A stretch of DNA of 64,000 nt from Diphasiastrum complanatum (GCA_029204225.1 CM055098.1:7342746-7406745), one strand, 5' to 3'. Counted from the first letter of the stretch, positions 44,699 to 56,090 are shown. Made by a program: numbers and translations. The notes: generated by a model from the letters alone, not told the origin.

Positions 44699-45284
44699 GT
44701 GTGATACAACGAGTAGTGCACATGTATTTATATTGCTACAGGACAGGTCTTTTGGCCTTTTATTTACAAGTCTTTTGGCCTTTTAATGCTGCAACAATAG
44801 ATATCTAGCCATTAATTATGACGGTTGATATTCAAATAGACGTTCTATTTCCAGGCTCAAATAAATTTTGTTCACAACAGTCCATCTCTTTGTCTCAACT
44901 TCATGTTTCGCGAATTGTCCGTGACACTTGTCTCTTCGCAACATTTTCGTCTTTCGTAAATTGTACATGATAGATGACAATTTTTCAGCTTGAAGAAAAA
45001 ATCTAGAATATTTTGCGAACTGTTCGTGATAGTTTTGCGACAGGTGAGCTTGAAGAACAGTCCAGAAGATTTCGCGATTTGTTTGCAACAATTTTGCGAC
45101 ATCTTAAGGCTGGAACAAGAAACAAAATATTTTGCAACAAGATTCTGTTTGCGAATCTTTCGATCTTCAACAAGAAAGCCACGAGCTTCTACAGGAAATT
45201 GTTTTGCGAATCTTTCAAGATGATTGCAAGACAAAATTCACGAATCCTTCACGAATCTTTTGAGTTGGTCATGAATAGAAATGT

Positions 45285-45799
45285 TTCGAACATCCGAGTT
45301 ACATCTCCATTGATGGCTGTAACACATTCAGTGTTGTTCAAGCTTTCATTGTAAAATAGAAGCAACACACTCTATCATCTGTGTTTAATGTAGATGTATG
45401 ATGTTGTGATTTGATTACACTATTACTGATTGTTCACGCTTGTTTACTCACTCTAATTAGAACACAGACGTCCACGACTTCTCAGCTTCTGATCAGACAA
45501 CGGCTGTCTTTGACGCTTGAGGGTCTTGCATTATCACACTGCACTATCACTCTATTCTGAACTGTACTTCTCAATAAAACCCATTTTCAGTAACACCACT
45601 ATCTAATCTCTTCAACAGATTGTACTCATTCAATCCATTTGAGTATGAATATTTTTTAAGATCCTGTTGGTAAGAACGCTTGAGCTATGATTACTTACAT
45701 TCTTTTAGATTGTTCTTGCTTCTAGCACACCATAATAACATGAGAGTTGTTCCGCAACTATTTCCTTCTCTCTTATCCGTTCGCGTCCTACCTCCTACA
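45285..45799 (+). mobile_element. LTR 3' portion of Copia element C
   Basis: Aligns along its whole length with 49110-49609 (gagttac, ggctgtaaca, ttcagtgttgttcaagctttc, tgatcagac, cctacctcct). It ends CTCCTACA and is followed by a decayed primer site (agatatcaaagatttg). Left of 45285 the sequence (44750-45284) does not match the other LTR, so the LTR start is missing or replaced. Confidence 0.8.
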
Positions 45800-45858
45800 A
45801 ATAGATATCAAAGATTTGTTCAATAAACCGAGAGATTCCTATTTGTATTACTGTCAAT

Positions 45859-46311
45859 ATGTCTCTTACTGGTAACTCTTCATCTTTGTCATCCAAGAAA
45901 GTTAGAATCATTGACAAGTTCAACAGATCTAACTTCTATATCTAGAAGTTAAAACTCTGGATGATGTTGATAGATAGAGATCTTTGAGATATTGTAGAAG
46001 GTTCTGACTTGAAACCAGAAGATGGTGATCATCAATCAACAAAGACATGGAAGATCAAGGATCAGAAAGCCTTAGCATCGATCACACTCAATCTGGCCGA
46101 CTCCCAAATATCCCACATTACCACATGCAAATTCTCTAAGGAAGCACTTGATTTATTATCGAATCTATATAAGACTCGGGATGTAACTACAAGGATACAC
46201 CTTAGAGCTAGTCACGACATCAAGGAGTGTCACATCCACATCTACAATGAGGCAAAGAAACAGCAACAACAGCAGCCAGACTCCTCCAATGCGATAGAAT
46301 TCAAGGAGCAA
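45859..46311 (+). pseudogene. Copia C gag, first copy, with internal deletion
   Basis: ATG at 45859 (MSLTGNSSSLSSKKVRIIDK), stops at the usual Trp codon and a second Trp codon, then KPEDGDHQSTKTWKIKDQKA and NLADSQISHITT. At about 46205 it jumps from the mid-core straight to the zinc-knuckle end (HDIKECHIHIYNEAKKQQ). It ends where LTR sequence begins again. Confidence 0.82.
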
Positions 46312-46570
46312 GAACTGTATTTTTCAATAAAACCCATTTGCAGTAATACCACACACCATATCTAATCTCTTCGACGGACTGTACTCGTTCATCCATTTGT
46401 TTTTTTAAGTTAATTTTTAAGATCTTGTTGGTAAGAACGCTTGAGCTGTGATTATAACTTTGCATTTACATTCTTTTAGATTGTTCTTGCTTCTAACAGC
46501 CCATAATAACGGGAGAGTTGTTCTGCAACTATTTCCTTCTCTCTTATCCGTTTGTGTCCTACCTCCTACA
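46312..46570 (+). mobile_element. Second, partial LTR of Copia C
   Basis: Repeats the last ~260 bp of the 45.3-45.8 kb LTR (aataaaacccatttgcagta, ggtaagaacgcttgagc, cctacctcctaca). A better preserved primer site follows: ttggtattagagctttg at 46572-46588. Confidence 0.85.
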
Positions 46571-46638
46571 GATTGGTATTAGAGCTTTGATCAATAAACC
46601 GAGAGATTCCTATTTGTATTACTGTCAATATATCTCTT

Positions 46639-47545
46639 ACTGTAACTCTTTGTTTTCATCATCCAACGAAATTAAAATCATTGACAAGTTCAACGGATCT
46701 AACTTCTATATTTGAAAATTAAACTCCAGATGATGTTGATAGATAGAGATCTTTGGGATGTTGCAGAAGGTTCTAACCTGAAACCAGAAGATGGTGATCA
46801 TCAGTCAACGAAGGCATGGAACATTAAGGATGAGAAAGCCTTAGCAACGATCACACTCAATCTGGCCGACTCCCAGATATCTCCCGTTACCATGTGCAAA
46901 TCCTCTAAGGAAGCACTTGATTTATTATCGAATCTATATGAGACTCAGGATGTAACTACAAGGTTACACCTTAGAGAAAAGTTCTTCACACTTAGTATGT
47001 CTGGTTCTATAGCCATCACTTCTCATGTCAACAGCTTTAAATCTTTAATGTATTAGCTGTCAGATGTAGGATGTACTATTCAAGATGATGATGTTGTTAT
47101 GACCTTGCTTTCTTCTTTACCAAAGTCTTGTGAACTCTTTGTCGTGATGATCTCCACACAACATGACCTCAATCTCCAAAAGGTGCTCGTTCATCTTCTT
47201 CAAGAAAAAATACAAAGAAAAGACCAGTGGCCTGTCCATCAAAGACAAGTCCCTAGCTCTATACACCAAGAAGAAAGAATATTTGCAATTAATGAAATTT
47301 ATGAAAAGGGCAAGAATCAAGTGCAGCCATAGCAGCAGAAGCCTCATACTCAAGCCAAGAATAGTGGACCGCGAAGGAAGCTCTTTTGCAGATATTGTAA
47401 GCGAGCTAATCATGACATCAAGGAGTGTCACATCTGCATCTACAACGAGTCAAAGAAGCAACAACAACATCAACCAGACTCCTCCATTGTGGCAGATTTC
47501 AAAGAGCAAATTTTTGATGGAGACAAACCATCACACCTGTTAATG
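46639..47545 (+). pseudogene. Copia C gag, second copy
   Basis: Longer than the first copy. The ATG is mutated to ATA and there is a stop at the Trp codon near 46710, then an open stretch DRDLWDVAEGSNLKPEDGD, KSSKEALDLLSNLYETQD, SLPKSCELFVVMIS. After shifts comes the zinc knuckle CRYCKRANHDIKEC (47388-47429). It contains the part deleted from the first copy. Confidence 0.85.
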
Positions 47546-47589
47546 GCATACAGCAGTAGCAACAAAGACTACAATAACTAGTACCTGGT

Positions 47590-48126
47590 ACCTGGACAAT
47601 GGCGCTATCCAACACATGGATTTTCACAAGGAATGGTTTACCGAGTATGCAGCTTACATCAAAGATCAATTCATCGACCTCGGAGATTCAAGCACCATGC
47701 ACGTGGAAGGCAAAGGGACAGTCAAGATCATATTCAAAAATGATCTTTCTATTTGTATTCTGAATGTTCTTCACGTGCCAATGGATCCAAGTATTGTATT
47801 GACTAACTTTCTTGTGCTGATTCCGAAAGTGAAGTACTCAACTTGGCGAAGTACCATTATCATTCACTCATAGGATCTTTGATGTATGCCATGCTATGCA
47901 CTACACCAAATTTAGCATACACTATCAGCACGTTGAGTCAATTGATGTCTAATCCTAGGATCTCTCATTGGAAAGCATTAAAGTGAGTGATGAAATACAT
48001 TCAGGAAAGTTTAGATCACATTTTATGTTATGATGGAAATGTTATCGACCCACTCGTCCTGCAAGGCTACTCCGACTCAGATTGAGGAGAAACAGTATAT
48101 ACCAGAAAATCTACATCTGGGGGGGG
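47590..48126 (+). pseudogene. Copia C protease start fused to RNase H entry; polypurine tract
   Basis: WYLDNGAIQHMDFHKEWF is the protease active site with Ser changed to Asn. DLGDSSTMHVEGKGTVKI and CILNVLHVP follow. From about 47870 the sequence is instead the RT/RNase H border (GSLMYAMLCTTPNLAYTIST, HWKALK, LQGYSDSD). Integrase and RT are deleted. The run gggggggg at 48119-48126 is the polypurine tract. Confidence 0.82.
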
Positions 48127-48127
48127 C

Positions 48128-49609
48128 TGTTGGAAATTAAGTCAATAGTTGTCTCCTTGGTGAATACTGTTTTCATTTCAAGATTCTGCATGCACGCTTA
48201 TTGATCATTGATCTAGGGTCAGATGTAACCTACTTTGGTTCTATGTCTGCTCATCTATTACTTGCGGGAATCACAAAACTCAGACATCCGAACTATTTGA
48301 AGAACAACTACATTGCGCTTCACGACTGATCTTCATCCGTCAATGGATCATAACTAAAGGGTAACCAATCCTATTGTTTTTCAATTTCAAATGTTAAGTT
48401 TGAATTATTTGAAAATCATTGAAGACTTGGCCATCTTTAACGACTTCCACAAATTGGCATTTTGAACAAGTTTGCAAATATGAACTAATTGTCGCACAGT
48501 TCACATTTTTTTATACAACAATTTTCTGACAATAACTTCTCTTCAAGTATTTCGAAGAAATAAACTCCTTGTTGGCTTTTTCGCATTTTTCCAACAATGC
48601 GACAAAACAATCACGACAACAAACGAATTTTTTTTCAACACCTTCGGGTTTTTCGCTAAAATGCTAAGTGAGAGAAAAATGCGAATGGTGCCTATTTCCA
48701 AAAAACAGCCAAGGCAAAGGTTGTGGTCTAATACGAGTCACCGCAAGCTACCACAAGGAACCGCCAGGGCAAAGGTTGTGGTCTGATACGAGTCACTGCA
48801 AGCTACCACAAGGAACTACAAGGCACCGCCAAAAACTGCAAGAGTCAACTATGCGATGACTATGCAAAGACCAGGCACCGCCAAGAATCCGCATTCTAGC
48901 GATTGCGGTCCACATACGATTGTGATGAGCGCTGTCCTGTCAGACTTATGTACACATTGTATAGTTGTCATTATAAGTCAAATACTTCCAAAGTACAACG
49001 ACTTACATAGTTAGATGACAATCATTTATTGTAATTAAATACATAGATGTAGTGTATAAATACATCTTCATCACGTACTCTACGTGATGCTCCACCAACG
49101 GAGCGAATGATATCGAGCATCCGAGTTACGCCTCCATTACTGGCTGTAACACTTTCAGTGTTGTTCAAGCTTTCATTGTAATATAGAAGCAACACACTCT
49201 ATCATCTGTGTTTAATGTAGATATATGATGTTGTGATTTGATTACACTCTTACGGCTTGTTCACTCACTCTAATTAGAACACGGACGTCCACGATTCTTC
49301 AGTTTCTGATCAGACGATGGCTATCTTTGATGCTTGAGGAACTTGCATTATCACACTAGAATATCTCTATTTTGAACTGTACTTCTCAGTAAAACCCATT
49401 TGCAGTAATACCACACACCATATCTAATCTCTCTGGCGGACTGTACTCATTCATCCATTTGAGTATGAATTGATTTTTAAGATCATGTTGGTAAGAACGC
49501 TTGAGTTGTGATTACTAGATTGTTCTTGCTTATAGTAGACCATAATAACAGGAGAGTTGTTTCGCAACTATTTCCTTCTCTCTTATCTGTTTGCGTCCTA
49601 CCTCCTATA
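48128..49609 (+). mobile_element. 3' LTR of Copia C (about 1.48 kb)
   Basis: Starts TGTTGGAAATTAAGTC right after the polypurine tract and ends CTCCTATA, where the other copies have CTCCTACA. It carries a 55-bp tandem duplication at about 48708-48817 (landmark ggcaaaggttgtggtctaat). The last 500 bp match the two other LTR copies at 45.3-45.8 and 46.3-46.6 kb. A TATA-like agtgtataaatac is at about 49052-49064. Confidence 0.75.
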
Positions 49610-50250
49610 GTCATAAACCCTGAACTCTCGAAAAAATTGTTCTCCCGTGTCGGGGAAATGGATACGTCGACCGATAGGTTGAACAATCGGATCAGAATGA
49701 TTTTACTACTGCACGAAAGCGGTGGTCAACTGATTCCATGGGTGTGTGCACTACTACAACAGTACTCAAACACAAAACAGAGTTTGGTTGCACGGTTGTT
49801 TGCGGAAGTGAAAGAGCAAACAATCAGACAAAGCAATAAGAAAGTAAAACAATAAATGGAATAGTGAAACATACAATTCTGACAAATACTTTGAATGCAA
49901 GACCAAAATAGTATCTGGTTCATATTAATGTATAGAAATACAAGTTAGATTGATGCTATTAGCACAAGACAATAGCCGGTGAAACTGCGTTCTTAGGAAG
50001 CTAACTCCACTCTGTAAAAGCTATGAGCTTATTGACAATCAGTCTGAAAGAGCAAATCGATACGCAAAAGCATCTACTGTGTCCTCTGATTAATTAATTC
50101 TATAGCATTGATTACAATTGTTGTATCTATATACAATTTGCAATTGTGAAAATGTATGTACAAGAAGGTGGCATGGAGCCGTTGTGTCGTCTAGAATAGA
50201 TTGTGGCTGTTGTTGTCATTGTCCAAGTACTTGGACAGTACAAGAAGTGG
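49610..50250. other. No recognisable gene
   Basis: Sequence between two Copia elements. An open plus stretch at 49508-49855 starts inside the LTR and has no family resemblance. The true start of the next LTR could lie here, but I could not fix it. Confidence 0.4.
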
Positions 50251-50708
50251 GCGTGAGAAGGTTTTGATTGTTAAGAGTCGAGCGTGTTGCTACCGATAGT
50301 CAATATTGTCGAGATAGTCATTTGACGGTCCTCGATGATAGTCGGTTGACTTGACAAGTCAAGCATCCCCAATAAGTTGGTCAAGTCGGGCTTCCCCGAT
50401 AAGTCGGCCAACTCTGACAAGTCAGGTAACTTTGACAAGTCGAACTTGCTAGAAATCAATGATAAACTTCATTGTTACACTTCTTAGTTACTGTTTACAA
50501 TGTACTTTATTACTAGTTGTAACTAGTCGTTGGCTAGTCTAGTAGTCTACTCCTAGGTTCTCCCTCTCTATCAGGATTCAGGATTTATATGTACATTTTA
50601 CATTCAGTATGGTGTAGTGTAATAGAGTGATATTGCGTGTTCTTCTTCCGTCTCCCTACTTGGTGATTGTTTATGGTGAATGCTTGATGTTGCATTTCTG
50701 ATTGTTGA
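50250..50708 (+). mobile_element. 5' LTR of Copia element D
   Basis: From 50459 to 50708 it is nearly identical to 53922-54173 (ataaacttcattgttaca, ggctagtctagtagtctact, ggtgaatgcttgatgttgca, tgaca end). The left part, with a cluster of ttgac/gtcaa pentamers at 50337-50445, has no second copy; the left border is uncertain. A TATA-like tttatatgtaca lies near 50583. Confidence 0.75.
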
Positions 50709-50722
50709 CATGATATCAGAGC
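50709..50722 (+). other. Primer-binding site of Copia D
   Basis: TGATATCAGAGCTA directly after the LTR end ...TTGACA; one change from the usual TGGTATCAGAGC. Confidence 0.8.
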
Positions 50723-50899
50723 TACGATAGTCCTGTGTGCCTGATCAATGGATACAGCTTGTCACAGGCTCTGCAACAAAGTGAGGAAGTCCTTCATGGG
50801 AGGTGAAAGCTTGGAGAGATAAAAACGGCTGGAAGAAATTCTTCTTTGGTGTATTTTGCAGGTTTGGAGCTCAAAATCATTAGTGGCGAACGAAGACAC

Positions 50900-51102
50900 A
50901 GTCCCGGAGGCATCAGAAAGGCCAGGGCAACATCAAACAAGTTGAAAATTTGTTGAGTGGGGAGATTTTTACAATTCTTCCTAGTTGTTGTGAAAAGAAC
51001 AGTCCCGAAGGCATCCAAAAGGCCAGGGCAACATCAGACAGATTGAAAATCTATTGAGTGGGGGAGATTCTTACAATACTTCCTAGTTGTTTTGGAAAGT
51101 GG
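50900..51102 (+). repeat. 101-bp tandem duplication in the Copia D leader
   Basis: The unit agtccc(g)gaggcatc...ttcctagttgtt occurs at 50900-51000 and 51001-51102. Each copy contains a gtgggg(g)agatt strip that resembles a polypurine tract followed by an LTR start, so the copies may be remains of an earlier element end. Confidence 0.9.
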
Positions 51103-51352
51103 TATTTGTGTGAGAGGTTTGCCAAGAAATCTCTCATTTGTTTGTTTGGAGTACCACAAATCATACTAGATAGTATCTAGTACTGTCATTCAGAGTTAGG
51201 AAGCTTCATACTTTTCACATTATTGATATATGTTTGTTTGAACAATCACTCGTTTCGAAATCTAAGCAAAGAGGAGGTGGCGTAGCTGTCGTGCCGAAGT
51301 AGAAAATCTAGTATATTCCCTTTGAAAGTTCCTATATTCTCTCTTTTTTATA

Positions 51353-51592
51353 TCCGTGCCAATATTGTTTCCAAGCGCGCTAGCTGAAGAGAAACCCGAG
51401 CAGTCGTACATCCGTGCTCTAGTTCGATATTGTCTGTATCAATATCGGATCCAAGCACACGAGATAAAGAAAATTTTGAGCAGTTGTACATCCACGCTCC
51501 AGTTTGATATCGCATGCTCCAATGTCGGATCCACGCACACAGGTTAAGGAGGATCATGAGCAGCCGTACTTCTGCACTCCATTCCGATATCA
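51353..51592 (+). repeat. Three 80-bp tandem repeats in the Copia D leader
   Basis: Landmark cag(t/c)(c/t)gtac(a/t)(t)c at 51401, 51481 and 51561: exact 80-bp spacing. Units also share a ...caatatcgga(t)ccaagc-like head. They are diverged at 15-25 % by eye, all in the same orientation, ending 70 bp before the gag ATG. Confidence 0.88.
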
Positions 51593-51663
51593 GGTGTATA
51601 ACCAGAAAAATATACAGTTGTGTGGTGTGATAAATTACTTGATCTAGACTCATTTGTTCAGTA

Positions 51664-52371
51664 ATGGCAACTCTAAGCGAGAGTGTCCTCAATGAGTCAA
51701 GCAAATTGGAAGGAGCCGACAACTATGCAGTTTGAAAATTTAAACTGAAAAACATTTTGGTGGAAAAAGAGCTATGGGAGATTGTGACAGGTGAAGAGAC
51801 AAGGCCAATGATTGAAGAATATCAACAAACATTTGACTGGAGAAAACAGAAAGCACAAAATGTCATCAACTTATTAGTTAGAGATGCAATTATTCCATAC
51901 ATTTCAGATTCAGAAGGACCAAAAGAAACCTGGGATACGTTGAAGGCATTGTTTGAGACCACAAACACATCTCGAGTGCTATTCCTGAAGATGAAGCTGC
52001 ACACATTGCGGATGGATGATGGTGCAACTGTTGTTGATCACCTACTGAAGATCAAAGAGATTCGTGACCAATTAGCAGCAATTGGAGAGCGAGTACAAGA
52101 TCGTGAGATCGTGCAGTTGACATTGAATATTTTGAGTGAGTCACATCAAATGTTTGTGACAAGTATAGCCACACGGGAAAATCTTCCAACCTATGAAGAG
52201 TTAGGTGGATTTCCTTTTCAGGAAGAACAACGTCAAGAGAACTTGAGTCATCGCAACATGGGATTTGATCAAGCTCTTGTAGTGAGTGGATGTGTTGGCA
52301 GATTTGGTCGTGGAAGACACCAATCAAGAGGTGGAAACTCCGTTCCAACAATTTCAAGAACAATCCAATGA
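51664..52371 (+). pseudogene. Copia D gag
   Basis: ATG at 51664 (MATLSESVLNESSKLEGADN), a TGA in place of the Trp of NYAVW, then 204 open codons with the UBN2 core: KELWEIVTGEETRP, ETWDTLKALFETTNTSRVLF, LLKIKEIRDQLAAIGERVQD, SHQMFVTSIATRENLPTYEE. A shift near 52360 leads to a perfect zinc knuckle, CRYCNKPGHWEREC, at 52448-52489. Among the best preserved gag copies in the window. Confidence 0.92.
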
Positions 52372-52439
52372 TGGCCCAAATTGAGGCAATTGGAATCAAG
52401 GCCGAGGTCAAGGACGTGGCTATTTCAAGCAAAATAAAC

Positions 52440-53089
52440 TTGGAAATTGTAGGTATTGCAACAAACCTGGCCATTGGGAGCGTGAATGCTTCAAGAAACA
52501 GAAGGAGATAGAACAAAGAAAAGGCAAATGGCAAGCGGGCAATTGTGCTGATCAACATCAATTTGATGATGATTATTATGAAGACAATTATGTTGATCAA
52601 CATCAATACGATGATGATCAATATGAAGATGATACAGGTAAGAGTTCAAACTTTTTTATTACAACATTAATGACAAGTGATGAAGCCAAGGATACCTGGT
52701 ACATTGATAGTGGTGCATCCAAGCACATGACTTCAAGGAAAGAGAGGTTTTCAAAACTCAAGGAAACTCACAATGGTGATGAAGTTGGACAAGCCGATGG
52801 CAAATTGCTATCTGTTGAAGGAATTGGAGTGGTACCAGTGAAGTTAGCCAGTAGGAAGATAAAGCGGATAAGCAATGTGCAATATGTACTTGGCTTAGCT
52901 AACAATCTACTATCTATTGGGACGATGGCTGATCAACAACTCAAAAATGAGTTTGACAGTGACAAATGTCTTGTCAAAGACATCAAGGATCACTACAAAG
53001 TGATTGCTACAGGAGCTGGAGTCAACGGGGAATCGACTCTACAAATTGAATGCGAGATCTTTTACCCAAGCTATGGTAAGCACGGTTGA
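52440..53089 (+). pseudogene. Copia D zinc knuckle and aspartic protease
   Basis: After the zinc knuckle comes an unusual acidic Asp/Tyr/Gln repeat (QHQFDDDYYEDNYVDQHQ then YDDDQYEDD), then the protease: TWYIDSGASKHMTSRKERF with intact D-S-G-A, IGVVPVKLASRKIKRISNVQ, YVLGLANNLLSIGTMADQ. The frame is open from 52670 to 53089. Confidence 0.92.
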
Positions 53090-53094
53090 TAGTC

Positions 53095-53925
53095 GAAGTG
53101 ATCTTTGGCATCAACTTTCGGTCATATTAGTGTTCAAAGTTTACAGATTCTCAAAAGAGGTAATCTAGTTATAGGATTGCTTGATATTTCTTTTGAAGGA
53201 AAAATTTGTGAAGGTTGCATTTTGGGAAAACAACACAGAGAGAGTTTTCCCAAAAGTGGAGCAAGGAGAGCTAGTGGCATCCTAGATCTTGTCCACAATG
53301 ATCTATGTGGACCTATGCAGACTAGATCTCTTAGTGGCTACTATTAGTTTATCACCTTCATTGATGATTATAGCAGATGCATTTGGATTTATTTCATAAG
53401 CAAGAAATCAGATGCTTTTGCTAAGTTCAGGGAATTAGTTGAAAAGCAAACATGATGTTTCATCAAAACTTTGAGATCTGATGGAGGTGGTGAGTATTTT
53501 TTGACAGAATTTATTGATTTTTGCAAAGATCAAGGGATCAAGAGGCAGACTACAACACCTAATTCACCACAGCAACATGGAGTTGCAGAATGAAAGAACA
53601 GATCTATTGTTGAGATGGCCAGGGCGATGCTCAAAAGCAAGGGTTTGCCAAACACCTTTTGGGCAGAAGCTTGTAGCACAGCTACGCATATCCTGAATCG
53701 GTGTCCTACAAAATCCGTGGAAGGTAAGACACCTCATGAAGCTGTTACTGGAAAGAAACCTAATATTTCTCATTTAAGAGTATTTGGTTGTGATGCTTAT
53801 GCTCATATTCCTGATGAGAAACGAAGGAAATTGGATGCAAAAGCTATCAAGTGTATTTTCCTTGGATATGATGAGAAGGCCAAGGCATACCGGATGTATG
53901 ACACAAATGCACATAAGCTTGTAAT
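53095..53925 (+). pseudogene. Copia D integrase
   Basis: Zinc-binding part (LWHQ, FGHISVQSLQILKRGNL, CEGCILGKQH), core HNDLCGPMQTRSLSGYY (first Asp), FITFIDDYSRCIWIYF, LRSDGGGEYFLTEF (second Asp), NSPQQHGVAE (Glu) directly followed by a stop, then KNRSIVEMARAMLKSKGLPN and RVFGCDAYAHIPDEKRRKLD, IFLGYDEKAKAYRMYD. Three stops and one frameshift. It runs straight into LTR sequence at about 53922. Confidence 0.93.
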
Positions 53926-54173
53926 GATAAACTTCATTGTTACACTTCTTATACTGTTTACGATGTACTTTATTACTAGCTGTAACTAGCCGTTGGCTAG
54001 TCTAGTAGTCTACTCCTAGGTTCTCCCTCTCTATCAAGGTTCAGGGTTTATATGTACATTTTACATTCAGTATGGTGTAGTGTGATAGAGTGATATTGCG
54101 TGTTCTTCTTCCGTCTCCCTACTTTGTGATTGTTTATGGTGAATGCTTGATGTTGCATTTCTGATTTTTGACA
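53922..54173 (+). mobile_element. 3' LTR end of Copia D
   Basis: Matches 50459-50708 with about a dozen changes and ends TTTTTGACA. It joins the integrase frame directly at aatgataaacttcattg, so RT, RNase H, polypurine tract and the first part of the LTR are missing. The junction can be read through for 20 codons into LTR sequence. Confidence 0.88.
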
Positions 54174-55140
54174 GAACTACTACTCTCTTGCCTGTTTTTG
54201 ATAATAGAGTATTTCTACAGACTATGCGACAATGCATGTGAAACTGCAACAATTTGAATGGAACTAGATTAACATGGGATTTAGGAGAGTAGAGGAATAA
54301 ATCCAACATCCTGAAGCTCTCTTCAACGACTACTTTGTATTGTGCACACTCCCTGATACCAAGCTAAAATTCATTTCAAACAAGATCACAAGTCATGAAA
54401 CTCACTTAGAAAGCACTCTCCCACACCAACCTCACAAAGCAATTGTATTTCCAAAAACCAAAATACATTGTACATATAGCTTTCTTTTTGGCAACCCATG
54501 CATGGCCCAAATTGACATTGATGGGACGCGTGTCCCGTCGACTTGCCTCGTGGTGAGGGCAACAGGTCTTAATTCATTGATTGCACCCACAATACTGTAA
54601 CACAATATTTTTACCTTTATTCTAACTTATACGATAGTCATCATCGACTATTCAGCCATTATCGAACTATGTGTATGTATATGATAACAATCAATGTAAA
54701 GAAGTTACTCAAATTACCTATTCATCGATCAATCAAACATCTATTTAGAGTGCAACTATTTGACTTTCTCTTTGTTACTACATAGTGCACACTTGTACAC
54801 ACTTTTGACTAAATGTATTCGTTCTAGTAATCTAAGTTGTGTTGTATTGTGTCGAATGCATCTATTTTGTTTCGTTTGATTCGTGATGTGCAAATAAACT
54901 AATTTGTAGATTAAATTATTCATGTGACTAATAATTCATGTCGACTATAATCCTCTATAATGTGTTTTATTTCGCTTTCGCAAATTAAATTTAAATCAAT
55001 CTAATTCGTGCATGTCTACTAAATCGACTATTTTGATCCCAATGAATTCGAAGCTAGGATCAAGTAGAGCAATCTTCGAATTATCAAAGGTGGCTTGAAT
55101 CTGATAGACGTAGATTCATGCACCGAGGATTATCGGCTAC
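54174..55140. other. No recognisable gene
   Basis: AT-rich; short ORFs only. It contains a tgggacgcgtgtcccgtcg-like palindromic strip near 54520. Could hold the decayed gag part of the Copia E relic that follows, but nothing is recognisable. Confidence 0.35.
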
Positions 55141-56090
55141 TTCCTGAGATCCCAACATATTTGTGGGCCAATGCAAACTACCTCTATTGGAGGTGTACGA
55201 TATTTCATTACTTTCGTTGATGAATATTCAAAAAAGAGTATTGTAATATTTTTGAAAGCAAAATATGAGGAATTCCAATGGTTTAAGAACTCAAGTAGCT
55301 TGCAAAAATTAAGACGTGAAGGAGAATCACGACACTACATATAGATGGTGGGAGAGAGTACATTTCCATAATAATGGTTAACTATCTCTTAGCAAATGGA
55401 ATTTAGCGACAAATCACAACACACTATAGCCTTCAATAAAATGGAGCTATTAAGTGAAAGAATCAGATTCTAATGAAATTTGCAAAGTCTATGTTGGCAC
55501 ACTTAAATTTACATTCATTTTTGGGTTGAAGCAGTACTCATTGCTTGCTATCTCCAAAATCGATCAAGCACAAAATCCAAAACTTGGTAAATTTGGATGG
55601 AAAGATACCCAAAGAAACTTGGTCAAGTATTTAACCTTTTGTCAAACATTACAAAAAATTTGGATGTATCACTTATGTAGAAATTCCACACAAGCTTAGA
55701 AACAAGCTTGACCCAACCAGCATTAAATCTGTTGTCATTGGTTACTCACCACTACATAAAAGCTACAAGCTTTATAATTAAAAAATATTTTGTTAGTAGA
55801 GATCTTATCTTCCTAGAAGATAATCTATTAGATTTTAGAAGCAACCTACGATCATTTTCTACTCTTGCACCAATCATTTCTAGTCCATCAAGTTATGACT
55901 TACTTTCTAAAAGTCATACTCCTCAATTAGAAAATTCTAATTCAAATGTGATATATCAATTTCATCCCGATGGAACTATTTCCAAATGGAAAGCTAGATT
56001 GGTGGCCAAAGAATTCTCTCAAATTTCAAGAGTAGACTACATGGAGACATATACTCCAATAGTTAAAATCATTTGAATATAGTTCACTCA
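55141..56090 (+). pseudogene. Copia E integrase and RT start (old relic)
   Basis: Strips in several frames: CGPMQTTSIGGVRYFITFVD (first catalytic Asp lost), then a decayed GGREYIS region, YVEIPHKLRNKLDPTSIK, VVIGYSPLHKSYKLYN, SRDLIFLEDN, and an RT start FHPDGTISKWKARLVAKEF, VDYMETYTPIVKI. Stops and shifts every 20-60 codons show this is the oldest Copia relic on this strand. Confidence 0.8.

Noticed and set aside
50271-50459. 62-codon minus ORF with a repeated Asp-Leu-Ser pattern
   Set aside because: It is the translation of the clustered gacaagtc-type motifs in the Copia D LTR, not a protein gene.
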